Source of the DNA: Endozoicomonas sp. 4G
Lineage (GTDB): Bacteria > Pseudomonadota > Gammaproteobacteria > Pseudomonadales > Endozoicomonadaceae
DNA length: 64,000 nt
Assembly (NCBI RefSeq): GCF_023822025.1
Contig: NZ_CP082909.1
Span: 3,710,001-3,774,000, forward strand
Direction of reading: 5' to 3'
Part shown: piece after piece, positions 48,918 through 57,230 of the stretch
Layout: the number at the start of each line of letters is the position of its first letter
Position numbering within the stretch: the first letter of the stretch is position 1
Program-made: the position numbers and the translations under genes
Notes under the pieces: generated by a model
The model's database searches: none
The model's input: the letters and a program-made list of their open reading frames with translations, nothing else
What the model was told of the DNA's origin: nothing

Positions 48918-50357
48918 TCATTCTTTATCACCCTTCTTTCTTTTCTTGTCAGATGGCAGCTGGTCATGCGCTTTCCTTTTGAGTCTTTCAGGTCTCTGGT
49001 CGGCAGGCCAATGGGTCTGTTTGTGTCTTTTTATATTGCCCCTGTGGGCGGTTCTGAAGTCGCAGTCCTCATGGTCACACTGGTGGTCCACCTTGGATCT
49101 CTGGTCGGCAGGCAGGTGGATCTGATTGTGCTTTTTCAGATTGGACCTGTAGTTGGTGCTGTAGTTGCAGCCTTCATGGTCACACTGGTGTGGTCTCTGG
49201 TCGGCAGGCAGGTGGATCTGTTTGTGCTTTTTCAGACGGTCCCTATTGTCGGTTCTGTAATCGCAGCCTTTATGGTTACACTGTTGCACCTTGGATTTGC
49301 TGAGTCTCTGATCGGCAGGCAGGTGGATCTGTTTGTGCCTTTTCAGTCTGTTCATCTGGTTGGTTCTGTAATCGCAGCCCTCATGGTCACACTGGTGCAC
49401 CTTGAGTTTTCTGGCTCTCTGGTCGGCAGGCAGGTGGATCTGTTTGTGCGTTTTCAGATGGCCCGCACGGTCGGTGCTGTAGTTGCAGCCCTCATGGTCA
49501 CACTGGTGCATCTTAAGTCTCTGGTCGGCAGGCAGGTGGATCTGTTTGTGCCTTTTCAGATTGCCCGACTGGTTGGTGCTGTAGTTACAACCCTCATGGT
49601 CACACTGGTGCACCTTGAGTTCCTTCGTTCCTTTAGGTCTCTGGTCGGCAGGCAGATGGGTCTGCTTGCGCTTTTTCAGGTGACCCATATAGTCGGTGCT
49701 GTAAGCAGGTGAGGTGATTTTCGGGTGGTTAACAGAGTCCACTCCTGCCATGTCTACCTCTGAGACAGCGGGTGTTTCCCTGTCTGAAATAGGCTCCTGC
49801 TTAATCTTTTTCAGTTCCAGAGTCCCACAATACTGACTGATTTCATTTAATCCTCGATAAGGATTAAGTGTCGTGGTTAGATACTCAACATCAGATTCGG
49901 CATGAGCTTCGTCTTCGTTTGAACGGTCGTCACTGTTTTTATCAGAGCTGCCGTTGTCTTCACTGCCAGAACCCTCATCAGAGGCTACCCGACGGTAAGT
50001 CTTAGCTTTGACATCAGGATTGGGAGAGTCGCCGGTGGCAGGAAAGTCGCCGGTGGCAGGAAAGTCGCCGGTGGCAGGAAAGTCGCCGGTGGCAGGAAAG
50101 TCGCCGGTGGCAGGAAAAAAGCAATAACGAGTGCCTGGTTTTAAAAGGATGTCATCACCGAATATCTCAATGGCGATAGCTTTAACCGTAGAGTCAAGTT
50201 CTGGCAGCGCATCCCGGACTGGAAAAAGAGGAAAAAGCATCGTTTCGACGCCCGGAACGAACAGCAAAGACAACCTGTTTTCCTGAGCCTGACCATTAGA
50301 GCAATGCACAGAAAAAGTAACGGCCAAGGTCAAAATCAAGGTTTTTTTGGATAGCAA
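48918..50357 (-). CDS. Secreted C2H2 zinc-finger protein, copy 33
   Basis: The protein has 479 residues. Leader KKTLILTLAVTFSVHC is cut after NGQA. The N-terminus FVPGVETMLFPLFPVRDALPELDSTVKAIAIEIFGDDILLKPGTRYC joins the VKAI module directly to FGDDILLKP, then has five FPATGD repeats. Site IKQEPISDRE. A half-finger (DYMGHLKKRKQTH, zinc His changed to Arg) precedes six fingers from about residue 253. Finger 6 has Ile for the helix Leu (GNIKRH), and the linker after finger 4 is shortened (QRPHQC). The tail is KRKAHDQLPSDKKRKK. About the first 230 residues match copy 34. Confidence 0.94.
   Translation of the reverse strand: MLSKKTLILTLAVTFSVHCSNGQAQENRLSLLFVPGVETMLFPLFPVRDALPELDSTVKAIAIEIFGDDILLKPGTRYCFFPATGDFPATGDFPATGDFPATGDFPATGDSPNPDVKAKTYRRVASDEGSGSEDNGSSDKNSDDRSNEDEAHAESDVEYLTTTLNPYRGLNEISQYCGTLELKKIKQEPISDRETPAVSEVDMAGVDSVNHPKITSPAYSTDYMGHLKKRKQTHLPADQRPKGTKELKVHQCDHEGCNYSTNQSGNLKRHKQIHLPADQRLKMHQCDHEGCNYSTDRAGHLKTHKQIHLPADQRARKLKVHQCDHEGCDYRTNQMNRLKRHKQIHLPADQRLSKSKVQQCNHKGCDYRTDNRDRLKKHKQIHLPADQRPHQCDHEGCNYSTNYRSNLKKHNQIHLPADQRSKVDHQCDHEDCDFRTAHRGNIKRHKQTHWPADQRPERLKRKAHDQLPSDKKRKKGDKE
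50028..50117 (-). repeat. 18-bp minisatellite, 5 units, in copy 33
   Basis: The plus-strand unit GTCGCCGGTGGCAGGAAA is repeated five times and encodes FPATGD. Copy 34 has three units (51438-51491), copies 40 and 41 two, copy 42 one. Confidence 0.95.
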
Positions 50358-50384
50358 GGTCTGGGTTCCCAGTCGTTGAAATGT

Positions 50385-51731
50385 TTATTGGGAAATCAGG
50401 TTAGTCAAAATCTGGAGAGAGGTCGGTGATTTCTTTGAAGTGGGTTGGGAGGCGGATCCTTCTTTATCACCCCTCTTTCTTTTCTTGTCAGATGGCGGCT
50501 GGTCATACGCTTTTCTTTTGAGTTTCTGGTTGGCAAGCAGGTGGGTCTGTTTGTGCCTTTTCAGATTGCCCACCTGATCGGTTCTGAAGTTGCAGCCCTC
50601 ATGGTCACACTTCGTCTTGGGTCTCTGGTCGGCAGGCAGGTGGGTCTTTTTGTGCGTTTTCAGACTGCCCCTACGGTCGGTTCTGAAATTGCAGCCCTCA
50701 TGGTCACACTGGTGCAACTTGGGTCTCTGGTCGGCAGGCAGGTGGGTCTGTTTGTGCCTTTTCAGATTGCCCACCTGATCGGTTCTGAAGTTGCAGCCCT
50801 CATGGTCACACTGGTGCAACTTGGGTCTCTGGTCGGCAGGCAGATGGGTCTTTTTGTGCGTTTTCAGACTGGCCCTACGGTCGGTTCTGAAATTGCAGCC
50901 CTCATGGTCACACTGGTGCACCTTGAGTCTCTGGTCGGCAGGCAGGTGGATCTGTTTGTGCCTTTTCAGATTGCCCGTCTGGTTGGTGCTGTAGTTACAA
51001 CCCTCATGGTCACACTGGTGCACCTTGAGTCTCTTCGTTCTTTTAGGTCTCTGGTCGGCAGGCAGATGGGTCTGCTTGCGCTTTTTCAGGTGACCCATGT
51101 AGTCGGTGCTGTAAGCAGGTGAGGTGATTTTCGGGTGGTTAACAGAGTCCGCTCCTGCCATGTCTACCTCTGAGACAGCGGGTGTTTCCCTGTCTGAAAT
51201 GGGCTCCTGCTTAATCTTTTTCAGTTCCAGAGTCCCACAATACTGACTGATTTCATTTGATCCTCGATAAGGATTAAGTGTCGTGGTTAGATACTCAACA
51301 TCAGATTCGGCATGAGCTTCGTCTTCGTTTGAAGGGTCGTCACTGTTTTTATCAGAGCTGCCGTTGTCTTCACTGCCAGAACCCTCATCAGAGGCTACCC
51401 GACGGTAAGTCTTAGCTTTGACATCAGGATTGGGAGAGTCGCCGGTGGCAGGAAAGTCGCCAGTGGCAGGAAAGTCGCCAGTGGCAGGAAAAAAGCAATA
51501 ACGAGTGCCTGGTTTTAAAAGGATGTCATCACCGAATATCTCAATGGCGATAGCTTTAACCGTAGAGTCAAGTTCTGGCAGCGCATCCCGGACTGGAAAA
51601 AGAGGAAGAAGCATAGTTTCGACGCCCGGAACGAACAGCAAAGACAACCTGTTTTCCTGAGCCTGACCATTAGAGCAATGCACAGAAAAAGTAACGGCTA
51701 AGGTCAAAATCAAGGTTTTTTTGGATAGCAA
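50385..51731 (-). CDS. Secreted C2H2 zinc-finger protein, copy 34 (stop lost, 24-residue tail)
   Basis: The protein has 448 residues. The N-terminal half is nearly identical to copy 33. Site IKQEPISDRE. Five fingers run from about residue 244; fingers 2-3 (RTDRRASLKTH, RTDQVGNLKRH) are repeated as 4-5, and finger 5 has a shortened linker (KTKCDHEGC). The family TGA after KRKRGDKE has become GGA, so the frame reads through the spacer (GSASQPTSKKSPTSLQ) and ends at the TAA inside the next hairpin, leaving 27 bp. The second basic cluster is KRKR. Confidence 0.93.
   Translation of the reverse strand: MLSKKTLILTLAVTFSVHCSNGQAQENRLSLLFVPGVETMLLPLFPVRDALPELDSTVKAIAIEIFGDDILLKPGTRYCFFPATGDFPATGDFPATGDSPNPDVKAKTYRRVASDEGSGSEDNGSSDKNSDDPSNEDEAHAESDVEYLTTTLNPYRGSNEISQYCGTLELKKIKQEPISDRETPAVSEVDMAGADSVNHPKITSPAYSTDYMGHLKKRKQTHLPADQRPKRTKRLKVHQCDHEGCNYSTNQTGNLKRHKQIHLPADQRLKVHQCDHEGCNFRTDRRASLKTHKKTHLPADQRPKLHQCDHEGCNFRTDQVGNLKRHKQTHLPADQRPKLHQCDHEGCNFRTDRRGSLKTHKKTHLPADQRPKTKCDHEGCNFRTDQVGNLKRHKQTHLLANQKLKRKAYDQPPSDKKRKRGDKEGSASQPTSKKSPTSLQILTNLISQ
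51438..51491 (-). repeat. 18-bp minisatellite, 3 units, in copy 34
   Basis: Three units of the FPATGD-coding repeat; the second and third carry GCCAGTGG for GCCGGTGG, so this array changed independently of that in copy 33. Confidence 0.93.
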
Positions 51732-51830
51732 GATCTGGCTTCCCAGTCGTTGAAATGTTTATTGGGAAATCAAGTTAGTCAAAATCTGGAGAGAGGTCGG
51801 TGATTTCTTTGAAGTGGGTTGGGATGCGGA

Positions 51831-52868
51831 TCATTCTTCATCACCCTTCTTTCTTTTCTTGTCAGATGGCGGCTGGTCATACGCTTTTCTTTTGAGTTTC
51901 TGGTTGGCAGGCAGGTGGGTCTGTTTGTGCCTTTTCAGATTGCCCACCTGATCGGTTCTGTAGTTGCAGCCCTCATGGTCACACTTCGTCTTGGGTCTCT
52001 GGTCGGCAGGCAGGTGGGTCTTTTTGTGCGTTTTCAGACTGCCCTTACGGTCGGTTCTGAAATTGCAGCCCTCATGGTCACACTGGTGCAACTTGGGTCT
52101 CTGGTCGGCAGGCAGGTGGGTCTGTTTGTGCCTTTTCAGATTGATCGCCTGCAAAGTACAGTAGTTGCAGCCTTCGTGGTCACACTGTTGCATCCTGGAT
52201 CTCTGGTCGGCAGGCAGGTGGATCTGTTTGTGTCTTTTCAGATCGTTCACATAGGCGGTGATGTAGTTGCAGCCCTGATGGTCACACTGGTGCACCTTGG
52301 GTCTCTGGTCGGCAAGCAGGTGGATCTTTTTGTGCCTGTTCAGATTGCCCAGATGGTTGGAGCTGTAGTCACAGCCCTCATGGTCACACTGGTGCACCTT
52401 GAGTCTCTGGTCGGCAGGCAGGTGGGTCTGTTTGTGCCTGTTCAGATTACTCACCCAGTCGGTGCTGTAGTTGCAGTCCTCATGGTCACACTCTTGCACC
52501 TTGGGTCTACGGTAGGCAGCCGGGTGGGTCTGCTTGTGCGTTTTCAGGTGACTCATGTCACTGACATTGTGAGCAGGTGGGGTAACTTCCAGATTGTTAG
52601 CAGAGTCTACTTCTGTCACTTCTTCTGACTCAACGGGTACTTCACTGTCTGAAATGGCTCCCTGCTTAGTCATGTTCAGTCTCAGAGTCGCACAATACTG
52701 ACTGAATTCATTTAATACCCGAAAAGGATCGGGTGCCGTGTTTACACACTGAACATCCGTTTCGGCATCCGCTTCGTCTTCGTTTGAAGTTTCCTGAGCC
52801 TGGCCATTAAAGCAATGCACAGAAAAAGTAACGGCCAAGGTCAAAATCAAGGTTTTTTTGGATAGCAA
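51831..52868 (-). CDS. Secreted C2H2 zinc-finger protein, copy 35 (minimal N-terminus)
   Basis: The protein has 345 residues. Leader KKTLILTLAVTFSVHC is cut after NGQA, then ETSNEDEADAETDVQCVNTAPDPF: only a remnant of the acidic tract remains. The block reads PDPFRVLNEFSQYC and LNMTKQGAISDSE; the Glu of psi-K-x-E is lost. A half-finger (DMSHLKTHKQTH) with the linker PAAYRRPKV precedes six fingers from about residue 136. Fingers 5-6 and the shortened linker KTKCDHEGC match the last two fingers of copy 34, suggesting gene conversion or a shared 3' part. The tail is KRKAYDQPPSDKKRKKGDEE. Confidence 0.94.
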   Translation of the reverse strand: MLSKKTLILTLAVTFSVHCFNGQAQETSNEDEADAETDVQCVNTAPDPFRVLNEFSQYCATLRLNMTKQGAISDSEVPVESEEVTEVDSANNLEVTPPAHNVSDMSHLKTHKQTHPAAYRRPKVQECDHEDCNYSTDWVSNLNRHKQTHLPADQRLKVHQCDHEGCDYSSNHLGNLNRHKKIHLLADQRPKVHQCDHQGCNYITAYVNDLKRHKQIHLPADQRSRMQQCDHEGCNYCTLQAINLKRHKQTHLPADQRPKLHQCDHEGCNFRTDRKGSLKTHKKTHLPADQRPKTKCDHEGCNYRTDQVGNLKRHKQTHLPANQKLKRKAYDQPPSDKKRKKGDEE

Positions 52869-52967
52869 GGTCTGGGTTCCCAGTCGTTGAAATGTTTATT
52901 GGGAAATCAGGTTAGTCAAAATCTGGAGAGCGGTCGGTGATTTCTTTGAAGTGGGTTGGGAGGCGGA

Positions 52968-54005
52968 TCATTCTTTATCCCCCCTCTTTCTTTTCTTGTC
53001 AGATGGCGGCTGGTCATACGCTTTTCTTTTGAGTTTCTGGTTGGCAAGCAGGTGGGTCTTTTTGTGCCTGTTCAGATTGCCCGGATGGTTGGTGCAGTAG
53101 TCACAGCCCTCATGGTCACACTTCATCTTGGGTCTCTGGTCGGCAGGCAGGTGGGTCTTTTTGTGCGATTTCAGACTGCCCATGCGGTCGGTTCTGTAAT
53201 TGCAGCCCTCATGGTCACACCGGTGCAACTTGGGTCTCTGGTCGGCAGGCAGGTGGGTCTGTTTGTGCGTTTTCAGATTGGTCGCCTGCCAGGTACAGTA
53301 GCTGCACCCTTCGTGGTCACACTGGTGCATCCTGGATCTCTGGTCGGCAGGCAGGTGGATCTTTTTGTGCCTTTTCAGATGGTTCACATGGGCAGTGATG
53401 TAGTTGCAGCCCTGATGGTCACACTGGTGCACCTTGAGTCTCTGGTGGGCAAGCAGGTGGGTCTGTTTGTGCCTGTTCAGATTGCCCGGATGGTTGGTGC
53501 TGTAGTCGCAGCCTTCATGGTCACACTGGTGCACCTTGAGTCTCTGGTCAGCAGGCAGGTGGGTCTGTTTGTGCATTTTCAGATTGTCCGCACGGTGACT
53601 GCTGTATTTGCACCCCTCATGGTCACACTGGTGCACCTTGGGTCTAAGGTCGGCAGCCGGGTGGGTCTGCTTGTGCGTTTTCAGGCGACTCATGTCGCCG
53701 ACGCTGTGAGCAGGTGAGGTGATTTCCGGGTTGTTAGCAGAGTCTACTTCTGTCACTGCTTCTGACTCAACGGGTACTTCACTGTCTGAAATGGCTCCCT
53801 GCTTAATCATGTTCAGTCTCAGCGTCGCACAAAACTGACTGAATTCATTTAATGCCCGAAAAGGATCGGGTGCCGTGTTTACACACTGAACATCCGTTTC
53901 GGCATCCGCTTCGTCTTCGTTTGAAGTTTCCTGAGCCTGGCCACTAGAGCAATGCACAGAAAAAGTAACGGCCAAGGTCAAAATCAAGGTTTTTTTGGAT
54001 AGCAA
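52968..54005 (-). CDS. Secreted C2H2 zinc-finger protein, copy 36 (minimal N-terminus)
   Basis: The protein has 345 residues, the same length as copy 35, and shares the ETSNEDEADAETDVQCVNTAPDPF junction. The leader is cut after SGQA. The site reads IKQGAISDSE. A half-finger (DMSRLKTHKQTH) precedes six fingers from about residue 136: SSHRADNLKMH, STNHPGNLNRH, ITAHVNHLKRH, CTWQATNLKTH, RTDRMGSLKSH, CTNHPGNLNRH. The final finger is a copy of finger 2. The tail is KRKAYDQPPSDKKRKRGDKE. Confidence 0.94.
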   Translation of the reverse strand: MLSKKTLILTLAVTFSVHCSSGQAQETSNEDEADAETDVQCVNTAPDPFRALNEFSQFCATLRLNMIKQGAISDSEVPVESEAVTEVDSANNPEITSPAHSVGDMSRLKTHKQTHPAADLRPKVHQCDHEGCKYSSHRADNLKMHKQTHLPADQRLKVHQCDHEGCDYSTNHPGNLNRHKQTHLLAHQRLKVHQCDHQGCNYITAHVNHLKRHKKIHLPADQRSRMHQCDHEGCSYCTWQATNLKTHKQTHLPADQRPKLHRCDHEGCNYRTDRMGSLKSHKKTHLPADQRPKMKCDHEGCDYCTNHPGNLNRHKKTHLLANQKLKRKAYDQPPSDKKRKRGDKE

Positions 54006-54104
54006 GGTCTGGCTTCCCAGTCGTTGAAATGTTTATTGGGAAATCAGGTTAGTCAAAATCTGGAGAGAGGTCGGTGATTTCTTTGAAGTGAGTTGGGAGG
54101 CGGA

Positions 54105-55430
54105 TCATTCTTTATCAGCCTTCTTTCTTTTCTTGTCAGATGGCGGCTGGTCATACGCTTTTCTTTTGAGTTTCTGGTCGATAGGCAGGTGGGTCTTTTT
54201 GTGCCTGTTCAGATTGCCCGGATGGTTGGTGCTGTAGTCACAGCTCTCATGGTCACACTGGTGCACCTTGAGTCTCTGGTCGGCAGGCAGGTGGGTCTGT
54301 TTGTGCATTTTCAGATTGGTCGCCTGCCAGGTACAGTAGTTACACCCTTCGTGGTCACACTGGTGCATCCTGGATCTCTGGTCGGCAGGCAGGTGGATCT
54401 GTTTGTGCGTTTTCAGATTGCTCGCATGCTCGGTCCTATAGTTGCAGCCCTCATGGTCACACTGGTGCACCTTGGGTCTCTGGTCGGCAAGCAGGTGGGT
54501 CCTTTTGTGCCTGTTCAGATTGCCCGGATGGTTGGTGCTGTAGTCACAGCCCTCATGGTCACACTGGTGCACCTTGAGTCTCTGGTCGGCAGGCAGGTGG
54601 GTCTGTTTGTGCTTTTTCAGATTGTCCGCACGGTGGCTGCTGTATTTGCACCCCTCATGGTCACACTGGTGCACCTTGAGTCTCTGGTCGGCAGGCAGGT
54701 GGGTCTGTTTGTGCATTTTCAGATTGTCCGCACGGTGGCTGCTGTATTTGCACCCCTCATGGTCACACTGGTGCACCTTGGGTCTAAGGTCGGCAGCCGG
54801 GCGGGTCTGCTTGTGCGTTTTCAGGCGACTCATGTCGCCGACGCTGTAAGCAAGTGAGGTGATTTCCGGGTTGTTAGCAGAGTTTACTTCTGTCGCTGCT
54901 TCTGACTCAGCGGGTATTTCACTGTCTGAAATGACTCCCTGCTTAATCATGTTCAGTCTCAGAGTCGCACAATACTGACTGAATTCATTTAATGCCCGAA
55001 AAGGATCGGGTGCCGTGTTTACACACTCATCATCCGTTTCGGCATCCGCTTCGTTTTCGTTTGAAGGGTTGTCGCTGCTTTCATCAGAGGTGCTGCTGTC
55101 TTCACGGTCACTGTCTTCGCTGTAGGCACTATCATCAGAGGCTGCCCGACTGTGAACCTTCAACTCCCACCATTCAATGGCCTCGCTCTCTTCTTTATCT
55201 GGTAGCCCATCCCGGACCGGGAAAAGAGGGAGAAGAATAGTTTCAACGCCCGAAACGTAGACTCCTTTTATGGATAAGACCTCAATAAAGGGCTTCCGGG
55301 CGTTGATCAGCGCCTTGCCGACAGCCAGAGCGAAGCGCAAAGGCAACCTGTTTTCCTGAGCACGGCCATTGGAGCAATGCATAAAAAAGGCAATGACCAA
55401 GGTCAAAATCAATGGTTTTTTGGATAGCAA
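54105..55430 (-). CDS. Secreted C2H2 zinc-finger protein, copy 37
   Basis: The protein has 441 residues. The finger half is close to copy 36, but the N-terminal half is that of copy 38: AVGKALINARKPFIEVLSIKGVYVSGVETILLPLFPVRDGLPDKEESEAIEWWELKVHSRAAS. It is therefore a visible recombinant of two neighbours. Site IKQGVISDSE. A half-finger precedes six fingers from about residue 232. Fingers 1 and 2 are duplicates (SSHRADNLK(M/K)H). Finger 6 reads CDHESC. Leader FFMHC is cut after NGRA. The tail is KRKAYDQPPSDKKRKKADKE. Confidence 0.94.
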   Translation of the reverse strand: MLSKKPLILTLVIAFFMHCSNGRAQENRLPLRFALAVGKALINARKPFIEVLSIKGVYVSGVETILLPLFPVRDGLPDKEESEAIEWWELKVHSRAASDDSAYSEDSDREDSSTSDESSDNPSNENEADAETDDECVNTAPDPFRALNEFSQYCATLRLNMIKQGVISDSEIPAESEAATEVNSANNPEITSLAYSVGDMSRLKTHKQTRPAADLRPKVHQCDHEGCKYSSHRADNLKMHKQTHLPADQRLKVHQCDHEGCKYSSHRADNLKKHKQTHLPADQRLKVHQCDHEGCDYSTNHPGNLNRHKRTHLLADQRPKVHQCDHEGCNYRTEHASNLKTHKQIHLPADQRSRMHQCDHEGCNYCTWQATNLKMHKQTHLPADQRLKVHQCDHESCDYSTNHPGNLNRHKKTHLPIDQKLKRKAYDQPPSDKKRKKADKE

Positions 55431-55529
55431 GGTCTGGCTTCCCAGTCATTGAACTGTTTATTGGGAAGTCAGGTTAGTCAAAATCTGGAGAGAGGCCGGG
55501 GGTTTCTTTGAGGCAGGTTGGAAGATGGA

Positions 55530-57143
55530 TCATTTTTTATCGCCTTTTTTTCTTTTCGCGTTAGATGGCGGCTGGTCATAGGCTTTCCTTTTGGGTTTCC
55601 TGAATCTCTGGTCGACTGGCAGGTGGGTCTGTTTGTGCCTTTTCAGATCGCTCGACTGGTCGGTGCTGTAGTTGCAGCCCTGACGGTCACACTGGTGCCG
55701 CTTGAGCCTCTGGTCGGCAGGCAGGTGGGTCTGTTTGTGTCTGTTCAGATTACTCGCCCAGTCGGTGCTGTAGTTGCAGTCCTCATGGTCACACTGGTGC
55801 ACCTTGGGCCTCTGGTCAGCGGGCAGGTGGGTCTGTTTGTGGTTTTTCAGATTGTCCGTCCGGTCGGTGGAGTAGTTGCAGCCCTCATAGTCACACTGTT
55901 GCACCTTGGGTCTCTTGAGTCTTTTGGGCCTCTCGGGTCTCTTGGGTCTCTGGTCGGCAGGCAGGTGAGTCTGTTTATGTGTTTTCAGATGCCCCTTATA
56001 GTCAGTGCTGTAGTTGCAGTCCTCATGGTCACACTGGTACACCTTGAGTCTTTGATCGGTGGGCAGGTGGGTCTGTTTGTGCATTTTCAGATTGCTAGTT
56101 CGGTCGGTGCGGTAGTCGCAGCCCTCATGATCACACTGGCACACCTTGACTCTCTGGTCATCAGGCAGGTGGGTCTGTTTGTGTTTGTTCAGATTACCCG
56201 ACTGGTTGGTGCTGTAGCTGCAGCCCTCATGATCACACTGGTGGATCTTGGGTTTCCTGGGTCTCCGGTCGGAAGACAGGTGGATCTGTTTGTGCTTTTT
56301 CAGATCACTCCTCTGGCCAGTGCTGTAGTTACAGTTCTCATGGTCACACTGGTGCACCCTGAGTCTCTGGTCGATAGGCAGGTGGATCTGTTTATGCCCT
56401 TTCAGATTCTCCGCCCGGTCCGAGCTGTAGTCACAGCCCTCATGATCACACTGGTGGATCTTGGGTCTCTTGGGTCTCTGGTCGGCAGGCAGGTGGATCT
56501 GTTTGTGCCTTTTCAGATCACCCAACCACTTGGTCCTGTAGTCGCAGCCCTCATGGTCACACTGGTGCTTGGCAGCGTCCACTTTTGTCACGTCTACCTC
56601 TGGGTCAGTAACTATTTCACTGGCTGAAACAGGCTCCTCCTTAATCTTTTTCAGTGCCATAGCTACACAGTACTGACTGATTTCTTTGGCTACTGGAAAA
56701 GGATTAAATGTCGTGGTTACATACTCAACCTCAGGCTCGGCATCTGCTTCGTCTTCGTTTGAATGGTTGTCGTTGCTTTCATCAGAGGTGCTGCTCTCTT
56801 CACTGTCACTGTCTTCGCTGTCACTGTCTTCGCTGTAGGCACTATCATCAGAGGCTGCCCGACTGTGAACCTTCAACTCCCACCATTTAATGGCCTCGCT
56901 CTCTTCTTCATCTGGTAGCCCATCCCGGACCGGGCAAAGAGGGAGAAGAATAGTTTCAACGCCCGAAACGTAGACTCCTTTTATGGATAAGACCTCAATA
57001 AAGGGCTTCCGGGCGTTGATCAGCGCCTTGCCGACAGCCAGAGCAAAACGCAAAGGCAACCTGTTTTCTTGGGCGTGACCGTTGGAGCAATGCACAGAAA
57101 AGGCAATGACCAAGGTCAAAATCAATGGTTTTTTAGATAGCAA
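55530..57143 (-). CDS. Secreted C2H2 zinc-finger protein, copy 38
   Basis: The protein has 537 residues. The N-terminus is almost that of copy 37 (NARKPFIEVLSIKGVYVSGVETILLPLCPVRDGLPDEEESEAIKWWELK). The block reads NPFPVAKEISQYC and the site IKEEPVSASE, which matches psi-K-x-E and has an extra acidic residue. No half-finger; AAKHQC leads straight into nine fingers from about residue 200. The linker before finger 7 is long (PKRPERPKRLKRPKV). Finger 8 (STDWASNLNRH) recalls finger 1 of copy 35. Finger 9 reads CDRQGC. The tail is KRKAYDQPPSNAKRKKGDKK. Confidence 0.94.
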   Translation of the reverse strand: MLSKKPLILTLVIAFSVHCSNGHAQENRLPLRFALAVGKALINARKPFIEVLSIKGVYVSGVETILLPLCPVRDGLPDEEESEAIKWWELKVHSRAASDDSAYSEDSDSEDSDSEESSTSDESNDNHSNEDEADAEPEVEYVTTTFNPFPVAKEISQYCVAMALKKIKEEPVSASEIVTDPEVDVTKVDAAKHQCDHEGCDYRTKWLGDLKRHKQIHLPADQRPKRPKIHQCDHEGCDYSSDRAENLKGHKQIHLPIDQRLRVHQCDHENCNYSTGQRSDLKKHKQIHLSSDRRPRKPKIHQCDHEGCSYSTNQSGNLNKHKQTHLPDDQRVKVCQCDHEGCDYRTDRTSNLKMHKQTHLPTDQRLKVYQCDHEDCNYSTDYKGHLKTHKQTHLPADQRPKRPERPKRLKRPKVQQCDYEGCNYSTDRTDNLKNHKQTHLPADQRPKVHQCDHEDCNYSTDWASNLNRHKQTHLPADQRLKRHQCDRQGCNYSTDQSSDLKRHKQTHLPVDQRFRKPKRKAYDQPPSNAKRKKGDKK

Positions 57144-57230
57144 GGCCCGGCTTCCAAATCGTTGAACGTTTTATTTGGAAATCAGGTTAGTCAAAATCTG
57201 AAGAAAGGCCGGAGCTTTCTTTGAGGTGAG

